Shown: in pieces, positions 22,349-32,227 of the stretch | Numbering within the stretch: the stretch's first letter is position 1 | Layout: every line of letters starts with the position of its first letter | From: Strobilurus pachycystidiatus | Taxonomy: Eukaryota > Basidiomycota > Agaricomycetes > Agaricales > Physalacriaceae | DNA: 64,000 nucleotides | Assembly (NCBI GenBank): GCA_019915135.1 | Contig: JAHLMK010000020.1 | Location: 62,001-126,000 of the forward strand | Direction of reading: 5' to 3' | Program-made: the position numbers and the translations under genes | Notes under the pieces: generated by a model | What the model was told of the DNA's origin: nothing | The model's database searches: none | What the model saw: only the letters and a program-made list of their open reading frames with translations

Positions 22349-23316
22349 ATGTCTCACCAAGGTGACGAGCAGCCGCAGCCGCAACCACGTATGCCGCAGC
22401 ACCACCAGCACGTTGACGTCGAACCCGAAATCCCCACCTCCCGCTCCACTGGCCGCTCCTTGGTCAACAAACCTGACGTCTTCAACGGCGACAAACCAAG
22501 TTCAAGGCATGGTGGCGCACGGTGTTTACCTACATCAGGGACGCCAAGAACCAAATCGCCGATGATGGAGAACGGATTGACATCTGTCTTTCCTATATCC
22601 GAGGCAACGAGGTGGATACCTGGGTGCATAACTACACGGAGGAATACTTTGACGAAGGAAAAGAGGAGTGGAAGATCTCCTGGGCCACCTTCAAGAAGGA
22701 CCTGTCGGCGCGCTTTGTTGACTCCAACACTGCTCGCAAGGCCCAGATTGCAATTGAGAAGTTGCGCCAAGGCACTGACACTGCCGAGGACTTCTTCCAG
22801 AAGTTCGAGACTCTGCTTACCCAAGCAGGGTATAAGAAGGAGGACGCCTACGTCATTAGGCTCCTCGAGATGAACATCAACGAGCGGATCATTGATCAGA
22901 TCTACTCGTCCCAGTACGGCCTTCCAGACGACTACGCAGAGTGGAAGGTTGCGATCACCAAGCTCGACCAACTGTGGAAACGCAGGGAGGAGAGCAAGAA
23001 GCTCGGCAGCCACGCCAAGCCGGCAACACCTCAGCCTGTTGCACAGGCCCAGCCCGCTAAACCAGCCCCCAAGCCCTGGGTTCCCAGGGACAAACAGGAT
23101 GCAACCGGAGTCACCTATGGTGGAGCCGGCAAGCCCATGGACATCGACGAGGCCCGGCGCAAGGGAGCGTGTTTCAGATGCGGAGGATTAGGACACATTG
23201 GACGGGACTGCCCCACGAGGCGTCCGCAGCAGGTCCGCGGCCTTTGGATGGCCATGACGGAGGATGAACAAAAGAAGTTGGCAGAGGAGTTGGGTTTTGC
23301 GAAGCCCCAGCAGTAG
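22349..23316 (+). pseudogene. gag: Gag of Ty3/Gypsy element D, frameshifted
   Basis: The frame opens at ATG 22349 (MSHQGDEQPQPQPRMPQ), is shifted by one missing base in the A-run near 22492-22494, and continues in the frame of 22522-23316. Capsid-like features include YIRGNEVDTWVHNYTEEYF, FKKDLSARFVDS and AEDFFQKFETLL. A zinc knuckle CFRCGGLGHIGRDC lies near the C-terminus. This is a typical fungal Ty3/Gypsy Gag of about 320 residues. The stop at 23314-23316 follows a slippery heptamer by 15 bases. Confidence 0.85.
23292..23298 (+). promoter_or_regulatory. -1 ribosomal slippery site between gag and pol of element D
   Basis: The heptamer GGGTTTT lies in phase G_GGT_TTT relative to gag (codons TTG GGT TTT). 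Slipping back one base leads straight into the pol frame (TGC GAA GCC). The gag stop is 15 bases downstream. It fits the X_XXY_YYZ rule of -1 frameshifting; no downstream pseudoknot was tested. Confidence 0.6.
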
Positions 23317-24386
23317 ACGCAGCGCTGCCGGGGCCCCCCAAGGATGAGTCGCCTGATGTTTCTACCAATAATTATTCGAGTACCGGTACTCCTGTAGCAG
23401 AGACATGTAATTTATCATCGACGACTTCACCACCAAAGACTGCGAAACCGAGAGACGAGCCGAGACATAAACCCTACACTCCCGAGTGGGTTGAAGAGAG
23501 GCTGAGGGAGGATGACTTGCCCAGAGCGGTCGGAATCCTGAGAGCCTGGATGCCAGAAAAAAGAGAACGGGAGGCTACGGAAGAGAAGGTGTTGGCAATC
23601 AGAAAATTGACAGCGAAGGAAGCGGTGGAAGTAGTGTCAGAGATGAAACGTGGGAGGAAGTTTGTTCGAGGAACCAAGGGGCAGGACTTAAAACTCCGAG
23701 TCACCATTGAGAGCCTGGGCACCGGCTCTCAGTACGAAGCGGACGCATTAGTAGACAGTGGTGCAACAGGGTCCTGTGTCAACAAGGACTATGTTGAAAC
23801 CCAAGGGTTGCAGATCAAGAAGCTTGCGCTTCCGTTACCCGTCTACAACGCTGATGGTACCTTGAACGAAGGGGGAGAGATTGAAGGGTTTGTGGAGGTA
23901 CGGATGTTGGTTGGAGACCACGCGGAAAGGATTGAGCTAGCAGTTACCAATCTGGGAAAGACGGACATATTCCTAGGTCTAGACTGGCTGCAATATCACA
24001 ACCCAAATGTTGACTGGAAGGAGTCTACGTTGACATTTGATCGCTGCCCAGAACGCTGCGGGTACATGCCTGAGTATGAGTCTCCAGAGGATGAAGATGA
24101 AGACGTAGAAGAGAAACTGGAGGAGGGAGAGAGGCTTTTTTGGATGGACTGGGACGCATATCGCACAGCAGGGCAGAAGCTAAGGACACAGGCTTCATCG
24201 GCGGCGACACCTTATCTCAACGAGTTTGCCGACGTGTTCAGCAAGGCGGACTTTGATCAATTACCGGAGCGGAGACCGTGGGATCATGCCATCGAACTCA
24301 TCCCGGGCTCCAAACCAATTGATTGCAAGGTGTACCCCCTTAACCCAGCAGAGCAGAAGGCGTTGATACGCATTGTAGAATCCTAG
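23298..24386 (+). pseudogene. pol: Pol of element D: aspartic protease and start of RT, truncated
   Basis: Read in the -1 frame of gag. The retropepsin motif ALVDSGATGSCVNKDYV is at about residue 154, followed by FLGLDWLQYHNP. The N-terminal edge of RT follows (LPERRPWDHAIELIPG, NPAEQKAL), and the frame ends at TAG 24384-24386. The RT fingers, palm, RNase H and integrase are missing. The break point is near 24375, where sequence changes to unrelated DNA. Confidence 0.85.
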
Positions 24387-26140
24387 TGCCAGAACCAAGG
24401 AATTTTGCGATTCCTGTAGGAGTCTATGCCAGGACTTCCCGTCACAGCACAACGACCAGAGAGACACACGGAGAAACTACCTTAACGCAGGCAAGCCTCC
24501 AGGACTAAGGGAAACACCATACGCGCCATTTAGGACGCGGTATGATCGACCGATCGTACTCCTTAACTCCGAATATCCTTATCCAAGCGTTGTACTCTTA
24601 AAACCAGGAGTTCATTCAACCGTGTCGGTCACGCAACGACAAGTGCCTACCAGAAATAGCACTACGGAAAGTACCCAGGCAGGAGATACTCTACCAAGAA
24701 GGCTCAAGGAGTTTACTCATGCTAAGTCAGAACTCGCGCGACCAAGAATAGATCACGGAGAAGATCTCTCTTCCGGGCCATGGCGCCTTCGGAATAGTGA
24801 TCTCCGCTCCGACGCCCCGCACCAAAGAAGAAAACGGACTTCGATCCGCCGCCGCCGATCACTAAAGATAGACCTGGCTAAAAGGCCCGATCATGGACCT
24901 TGTACCTCCCTGGCACTCGCGTATTGATGTGGCGTCACTGAGTTGTCAAAAACGAGTCACCTTCCAAGCGCTAAGGACAAACCCAACCAACGCCTAAAGA
25001 CACGAAAGAACTCATTAAGGAGTTTTGCCAAGACAAGCGGAACCTCGGGAGACAGAAATAGACTTAAGGAAGAGCCAGATCGGTGGTGTGGCGCACTTGG
25101 CGCTGACCAAGTGTTCAGTCTTCTCCCGGGTCGGCTGTTTCAAACAGGGATAGCCAATCAGGACGCTAGTACAGAATGACTCGACCTCCGAGAGGCCCGA
25201 CAGGTAGTAAACCCGCTTACGGTACAGAATAGTAGGAATAGTATAAAAGGCCAGAAAGCGCCAGTAGATAGTTAGCTTAGTGCCCCACAGTATCCGCTAG
25301 TAATACGCAGTCGCTGTAGTGAATCTAACTCGAGTTTCGACTCAACTTACTCTGAATTTGAGAGAACCCAAAAGACCTTGAAAGCCCCAAAAAGACCTTA
25401 GAACCATTTAGGCGATATCAGGTGTTAGCAAACTCCTTGAAGAACTCATCGGTTCCTATCCTCCAAGTCACTAAGACAATACTAAACGACACCACTTGGC
25501 GTTAGACCCTTGTGTTCGTTAGAAGGCCGGGTTGCAAGTAGTTCTGCCTTGCAATCACGCTCTGTTGTGAAGTATTCGCCTTTGAGGAGTTTAGTTGAGT
25601 TTGAACGAGTGTTGTTATCGTCTGAAACACCTTACGGAATCTTTGGTCCCAGTCCAAGACACTAGAAGTTTGGTTTAAGGACAAGGAAATCGCCTTACTT
25701 GGTAGCAGTCCAGTAGCATAAACACCTACGGTAGCGGCCTGCCATAAGACAATCGCCTTGTACAAAAGAACGATCAATAAGAAGGAGCTACATTGCCTCG
25801 CGCTGTTTAAGGTCTCCGTACGTTGTGACTTCGGCCTACAACTTTCAGATTATCTTGTTCGACTTTGTGAATCAATCTCCCTACACCCCCTAAAACTACT
25901 CGAACGCAAGTTTGGAATACATCTCTATTGCTCCAGTACCAAAAGTACTTGTTCCTTCGAACAACTACATCAGCCTCGCTCCCACAAGGAGTATTAGTGA
26001 GATATAAGGATAGATAGGATAGATTTCATAGTCCCTTTTTAGAGGTCTATTTCGAACGTGCATATCATATTTTGGAGCCCACCGCGAGGAGGTGATATAT
26101 TTTGATTTCAACGAAACCTACCAAGGCATCTGCGAAGTCT
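24387..26140 (+). other. Junction and probable 5' LTR/leader region of element E
   Basis: No gene recognised. A TATA box (TATAAAAGG, 25242-25250) lies about 900 bp before the element E gag frame and fits an LTR promoter. LTR ends could not be fixed because no second copy is in the window. 24390-25087 may be debris of another element. Confidence 0.4.
25242..25250 (+). promoter_or_regulatory. TATA box, probable promoter of element E
   Basis: TATAAAAGG upstream of the leader and gag of element E. Confidence 0.45.
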
Positions 26141-27182
26141 TAAATTCCAAACAACGACCTGGCTGCTAGGAACTCTGAACGTTATACCAACAGTCAAAAC
26201 CAAGCAAACCCGCCACCACCAAAAGCAAAACCAGTCATTGCAGGATCATCAAGTCCTACAAACTCTGGAATAGCAAGTCGGCTTCCAACAAAACGACCTA
26301 CAGCCGGATCTCTCTTCAACGGAACTCCCCAAAAAGTTGCTGCAGCTCAAAGGCGTTTAGCGAACCCGTCAACACCAAAGTCCAAAGAGTCGAAACGTGG
26401 AACAAAAGTACCACCGACGCCCCAAGCATCTACTAGGAGAAGAGCTACTTCAGATCCTGAAACACCTTCGCGAGCTACTACCAGCCAAAGGCGATCTTCA
26501 GCCTCCGAAATCTCGCCTAGTTCTACGAACTCCACACCTTTTGGAAGTCCTCTAACTAGTTTAGAAGACGACGACAGTTTACCACCGATTCCTACGTTTA
26601 TTAACTTCGGAAACTCCAACCCACGAACCAACACTATGCCCGCAATGGCTGCCGTTAGAAAGTTAATCCCTTCTGACGAACTCAGCGATGAGGCAAAAGC
26701 AGAAATCAAGGATAAAAAGGTTCCAATACCTTTCTCCAACAACGCCCCCAAATGTAAAGGCAAAACTGGAGAAGATATTAGGGAATTCTTCGCGACTTGT
26801 GACTGGATCTTCGATGTCTCAAACGTCAAAGAACAAGGAACCAAAATGGAGATGGCTGCCTTCTACGCAGGCCATGAACAGAGGAAACGCTGGCACCGAC
26901 ATGCAGACTATGCAAAAGGTGTTTGGGCAGACTTCAAGGAATCAATCTTAGCCTCCTACTCGAAGGGTAAGAACGATCCTGAGTATGTCCCTAGCGACCT
27001 CAAGGACGCTTTGGAACCTTACATCTCCCGGCCTGTTAATAACAAACAGTATTGGGAAGCGTTCTCGCGCGAAGTCCTCCATATTCTGGAAGCCTTGATT
27101 CAGAGTGGAGAGGTAACCAACAAAGGTGCTATTGAGTATATAAAGTCCTCCCTTACGGAAGGAATCTGGCACAATGTCCTAA
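26141..27182 (+). pseudogene. gag: Gag of element E, first part (interrupted by KDZ-3)
   Basis: An open frame from a TAA at 26138 holds a basic Ser/Thr/Pro-rich N-terminal region, then (from MPAMAAVRKLIP at 26636) a capsid-like region (GKTGEDIREFFATCDWIF, GHEQRKRWHRHADYAKG). Translation from the ATG at 26636 is the simplest; the upstream part has no ATG and may be joined by splicing. KDZ-3 begins at 27183, inside the codon after VL. The frame continues at 37356 as VLRDLRQEVL. Confidence 0.75.
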
Positions 27183-27601
27183 CACCCTATGCTGTAGGGA
27201 TATATCCATAAAGCCTCTAGTTAGAGGGCGCGGAAATACAGGATTTCCTCTAATTAGAGTCAGTCTAATTACAGGATATATAGCTATATGGGCCCCGCCC
27301 GCCCTCTGGGGCAGTACGGGGACCGCGCCTGGGCTGCCGGGGGTGCTGCTCGTCGTCCTGGGCAGCGCGGCAGGGCGGGTACATGCATCCGCCGCTTATA
27401 TCAGGGTCCGATCGTCTCCGGACCCTTTCCCGTCCTCGATTGATCGCACAATCCATCCGGGATCGTTCCCTGATGGATTACCTCGGCGATACCTATGCTA
27501 TACCCGTCTTCGAGACCTCTCAATGCCGGCGGGTATTAGCGCGCTTGCCATAAATGTGTGGCGCACATTGATTGGGGGTGGCCGGCGCATCCGGCTGCTC
27601 T
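27183..27601. repeat. Left terminal inverted repeat of KDZ-3
   Basis: Inverted match to 36049-36370 plus 37260-37355. The outer part has palindromes such as CCTCTAGTTAGAGGG and CTCTAATTAGAG. Only the outermost 14 bp equal those of KDZ-1. Confidence 0.85.
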
Positions 27602-27966
27602 TCAAACATCCATTTATAATCTTCTTACTGTATATTGTTCTGTCCGTTGCCGTTGCTTGTACAATGAAAAGTTACTTCTGTGACCCGTTCCCTCATGCTT
27701 ACAATCCTCGTCTCCTTGCTGATACGATCACATCGACACGTCACTCAATAGTGGCCTGATTGCACTGACGCCGTTGACACGTTGGTTCCCGGTGTCATCG
27801 GACATGATCTTGCCTATATTTCCTGGTGTCCGGTCATCTCGGGCTCAACTTTATCATAATTTGTGCAGAGCACCTACAGTGCCCTGCTGGCATACGTCTA
27901 TGATACGGGTACGGAATACAATAAAAGCAATATTGATAGCAAAAAAAAAAAAGAGAAACACCGGCC
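27602..27966. other. Non-coding stretch between the left terminal repeat and gene B of KDZ-3
   Basis: No supported ORF. A 12-base A run lies near 27941-27952. Presumed 3' flank of gene B. Confidence 0.4.
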
Positions 27967-30696
27967 CTACTTACGAGATTTCTGGGAGTACAATGAGTGA
28001 CAGTAATATTAGAGAGCTAGAAATATATACCTTGGGTGGCGGAGCCTTCTTCGACGGCGGCGGGCGAGTGGAACGCTTGAAGGAAGCAGTCAGAACAATG
28101 TGCTCGAGCGTCCATGCAACCTCCGCCACGGCCGCCTCCCAATCACCGCGGTGACGAGATGCTGTAGCGCACGCGAGAACGGCCTCGTCACTGGGAGCGG
28201 CGTCCTCCTCGGAAACCGTCGTTGTACTGACAGCATCGTGGACGTCCTCGCCCCACCAAAGTAGCGAAGCTAAAACCAGGGTGAATCCGTTCCGCCCAGA
28301 TTTAGTCTCCAACCCGCCCCATTCAACAAGCTCCGGCCTGAGGAGGGACTCGCCATCTAGACGAGATGGAGGTTGGGCAGTTTTCCACCACTTCCACCAT
28401 CCCGTCGCGAAGTCATCGAGATCGGTCTTGACGGGCCACTTCTTGGCGTAGTTCCGGTGATTCTTCATGAACGTTGCTATCACCGCTGGGCGAAGGGCTG
28501 CCGTCCCGAAAGAAAGCTTGGGGTCGTCGATAAACCTAGACCGTTTCTCGAAAACAAGGAAAGCGTCGACAACGCGGGCCCAAGTCGGATTGGACCAGTC
28601 CTTACCGCGGCAAAGGGCACCGAAGAGCTTCGTGAGCTCAGGCCACCATCCGCTCATGTCGATGTCGTCCCAGTTGAGAGTGCCGAGCTCGTACTCTTCG
28701 ATGTCGCTGTCCGTAGGCTCTTCACTATCGTTGCAATGCTAGCATATCCACATCAGCTTTGGAACAGCAATACAAATGGTTGACTTACTTTTCTCTTTGA
28801 TTTACGCGGCTCAGGGACTGGATCCTCGTTCTGAGAGGGCATGGTCTGGTCGACGGCATGCATCATAGTGTCATTGTCGTTGTTGTCGTCGTCATCGTCG
28901 GCGTCGGCGTCAGAGGCGGAGTCGTCAGTATCGAGGGCGGACAGCATTGCCGCCTCCTCCGCCTCGATGTGCAGGCGCTCGGCCTCAAGCAAATGCTCCT
29001 CCTCAGTAGCGAGGTGCGACTCAAGTTCACTCTCGTCGTCTGAGAGCGGTTTGAACGGCTTCTTGCGCATGCCGGTAAAGATATGCGACACCTTGAGGGG
29101 ATCGAAGAGGCCGAGGGTGCATCCAAGGGCGTGATTCCGGGCGATGTTGCTCTCCCGTGTCAGCTCATAGTCAGACAACTTGCGAAGTTGGCCCATGACT
29201 TTGCGGCGGTCGTCGTCGACGAGTTCGTTAAGGGCGGCTTGCAGCTCAGGGCCTATGAGCTCTGGATGGCGAATGGCAGGAGTCGTTGGCCGTGGTTGGA
29301 CCGTAGGTGGCGGTGTAGTCGCGCGATTGGATGATGTTGGTGGTGGTGCAGTGGCACGAACGGATGTCGCAGCTTGGGAAGGAGTAGGTGGATCCGTTCG
29401 CGGAGCGAGAGTGCCCGTGAGCGAACGCGCGGCGCGTTGTTCATCCGCTAGTAAAAGGCGTCAGATGCATAGTAAAGGATACAGAGAATGGACACGCACT
29501 GTAACACCTGTCCGCAAATCGAATGAGACTCTTCTCGACTTCCCCATACGCAACCTTCTCAGCGTCAGGCCACTTCGCGCCTGTATTCAATGCCGTGCCT
29601 TTATGAATTGCCCTGACACCAACGTATCCCCCTTCCTCGGCAAGGGGAGCCGCCATGAGGATCGAGCAGACGATGCCGTATTCCTTGAAGAGCAGGCTGG
29701 CGGCGTCATCTAAAACGCTAGCTGCTCGTTGCATGTCCCTGCTTGGATGTCAATGATGTAGGGAGACGCAGAAATAAATACTCACAGTCGATAATCGAGT
29801 GCTGTCTTCGACTTCTTGACGGGTGGTGGAGCCTTCGTCGGCAGAGGCGTCACCGGCGAGCCGTCTTCTTCGTCCCCCTCCTCGTCATCCCCCTCCTCCT
29901 CGTCAGATGCCCGGAGAAACTCCTCCATGTCCTGCTTGTGCTTGACCTCAACGAGGTCCGCGATATGCTTCTTGACCGCTTCCCCCTCCTTGTCGAACTC
30001 CTCCTTGACGACGCGCCGCTGAACTGCTAGCTTCATCTGCTTCAGCTCCTTGCCGGCCAGAGGCGCTCTCGCCGGCGGCGGATCGATGCCAGCGTCAATG
30101 GCGGCCTGACGTGCGCTCAGGCTAGCTGCACATTCGGCGGCATCCTCAGCAATGGCGGCGTCGATGGCTGCGGTGACGAGATTCTTGTGACGGTCCCAGT
30201 AGACGTTCGTGTAGATGTGGATTTGTTGGGGTTTACGGGGACGCTCCTTCTTCTTGAGGGCACCTCTGAGGGCGGACATGAGCGGATTGTGGTCTTTTTT
30301 ACGAACACCGAGGTACTCCAAGCGGTACCAGGTGAGGACTTTCTGTAGTCAGGTCAGAATCGTTTAATAAGAAAGACGCGCGACCACGTACCGTAACAAA
30401 CTTGGCAAATATTTCCTGTCGGGCGGCAGCAGCCTCTGATTCCATGGCACCTAGTGTCTCTGCCTCGGCAGCTTCCCAAGCAGCCACCTCATCGTTCGTA
30501 GGCATGGAGGGAACGTCGTCCAAGTCCTCCTGTAGGGGTAGATTGCCATAGCGTATTTTGTACTTGATGGCAAAACCGCTGTAGTTCCCGCGTCATGGGC
30601 CTCCTTCCAATCGTCCTTGAGAGAAGCGAAGAACGTTTTCTTTGTGCCGTGCACCCACGGCACGCGACCGGGCTTCCGAGCATTTTTACGCCTCAT
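27967..30696 (-). CDS. KDZ accessory gene B: large multi-exon protein of unknown function
   Basis: About seven exons on the minus strand. Exon 1 (MRRKNARKPGRVPWVHGTKK) is followed by a block with SGFAIKYKIRYGNL, RKPQQIHIYTNVYWDRH and VKHKQDMEEF. Later exons hold LFKEYGIVCSILMA, then an acidic region (DADDDDDNNDND). The last large exon (28738-28031) has GWWPELTKLFGALCRGKDW, WWKWWKTAQP and LASLLWWGEDV. A 49-nt intron precedes the final KSRK and stop at 27967. An apparent one-base frame change near 30575-30592 means the copy may be defective, unless there is a small intron there. Homologues: 40222-41017 (N-terminus), 11443-13008 and 63153-63976 (C-terminus). No enzyme motif seen; the basic and acidic make-up suggests a nuclear role. 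Confidence 0.7.
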
Positions 30697-31005
30697 CGTA
30701 GTCAATGGGAGTAGGCCAGGGCAAAGGACCAAAGCTTCCGTGATATGTGCACGTAATGCATATTTTGGGTCAAAGTTAATCACACCTCAATCACACTCAA
30801 GTAGGCACGTAAATTAGTCGTAATCGTAAGAGGTCGTAGTACAAACAAGAATAGGTAGATATAGATGGTCAGGTACTTGGACATAGATGAAGCTCAAACC
30901 TAAGTCAAACAACACGGGAAAGGGAACGCCCGACACGAATCTTGGCTCTCAACCCCATATCAAGAAATTCCTGAACACGCCTTTCGGCGTCAACGCTGAT
31001 GACGA
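30697..31005. other. Spacer between accessory genes B and A of KDZ-3
   Basis: Presumed promoter of gene B and 3' end of gene A; no clear TATA box. Confidence 0.35.
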
Positions 31006-31903
31006 GAAATTAGTCGCTGTAGGATACCAGAATATGAAGCCGTTGTACTTACATAGATGTGAAAACCTCCCTATCCGCGTCGTCGTCGTCATCGTCAAGT
31101 AGGTCATCAGCGCCGTCCTCGAGAATGGACACTGCAAAAAACTTCTGGGTACGGCCACTACGAGGCGTGGCAGGAGTAGAGGGGGTGACGGAGATGCGGG
31201 TATTGACGGACACGTGAGACGAAGAAGAACCTGCAGCCGTATCAAGAGCGGCTGTAGGCTGAGATGGGACAGATGAACTAGCCGATGGTACAGAGGACCT
31301 AATGGTGACCGATGGGACAGACGAACTAGCCAACGTGCGACCACGGCGAGGCGTCACAGAGGCGCTGAGTGAAATATGCGAAGATGGAGTCGTAGCCGTG
31401 ATGGACGCAGGTGCAGCCGCGAGTGGTGGAGATTGGACGGATGGGCTAGGCGCGGGCGACGGAACGCCAGTCGCAGATGCAGACTGCGTGGTAGATGACG
31501 TCTGCGAGGTAGCCGTGGATGTTGATTGGACTGGAGGGGGGAGAGGGAACGACGGCCACCGCGGGCAAGGATGGGGTTCGAGTTGGTTCCGCTCACAGTG
31601 ATCACGCCAATCTGCGACACACTGATCCCAGCTCTGGAAGGATTCATGGGAGGAATTCGGAAATCCGTGGACCTGTGGCTCTGCTGAGGTCCTGAGGATG
31701 AATCAGTAAGAGATAAGCAGACTGTCGCAGGACACGCACCAAGACGTATACACTCCCAGAGTTCGTCCACGGCGAATTAAGTGCAGCTTGTGCCGACCAA
31801 GCTGCCAAAACTCCTTGCCGGGATCCGGACGCCAAGAGGGAACACAGTCAGACGATATGCTAAGAGAGTTCATAGCATTGGAGAGGCTTGCTGCACCAGC
31901 CAT
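31006..31903 (-). CDS. KDZ accessory gene A: RNase H1 N-terminal (hybrid-binding) domain protein
   Basis: Exon 1 (31903-31740) encodes MAGAASLSNAMNSLSI and then HLIRRGRTLGVYTSW. A 48-nt intron splits the last W codon. Exon 2 (from 31691) continues EPQVHGFPNSSHESFQSWDQ and WRDHCER. The pattern RRGR-GVY-SW, V-GF, S-F and a following helix fits the RNase H1 N-terminal/Cauli_VI domain, which binds RNA/DNA hybrids. The rest is Ser/Thr/Pro-rich and ends in an acidic tail (DDLLDDDDDDADRE). No catalytic RNase H domain follows. A donor GTAAGT overlaps the end, so the last residues are unsure. A homologue lies at the same place in KDZ-2 (42483-41653). Confidence 0.7.
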
Positions 31904-32227
31904 GATCGATGGTTATGGTACAGAGATAAGTGCGATTCAAATCCGATCGAATCCGAGTAATCGTTGACTGCAATCAGATGAACTGATCAGCACATGCCTC
32001 CTCATCTCACTGCTGCCATTTCCGGCATTAAGTCGGATACAGAAAACGTTCAACTGTGCTTTGCTTGCCTTCCTTGCCCACAGCTGCATTAATCATACTT
32101 ATCTATCATTCCGAAAATGAGTCGAATTTCAAATTTGCTTGACTCTTGCCGCTGACATGTGAGATGATAATGAATGGTACTTAAGCAGCCAGCTGCGTCC
32201 AATATTTTGTTCAGATCTCAATCCAGC

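Larger units (their letters stand above)
16441..24386 (+). mobile_element. Ty3/Gypsy element D, truncated in RT, hosting family C
   Basis: A probable 5' LTR (16441-17059), a leader, gag (22349-23316) and pol (23298-24386) lie in order on the plus strand. The leader is interrupted at 17352 by the complete family C element. Joining 17352 to 22203 across the 5-bp duplication CTTTC restores a leader of about 440 bp. Pol stops early in RT at 24386; the rest of pol and the 3' LTR are absent. Confidence 0.75.

Noticed and set aside
31006..31903. Caulimovirus-like (viroplasmin) protein as sign of an integrated virus
   Set aside because: The domain is shared with cellular RNase H1 N-termini. It lies inside a KDZ element with introns and no viral genes nearby.
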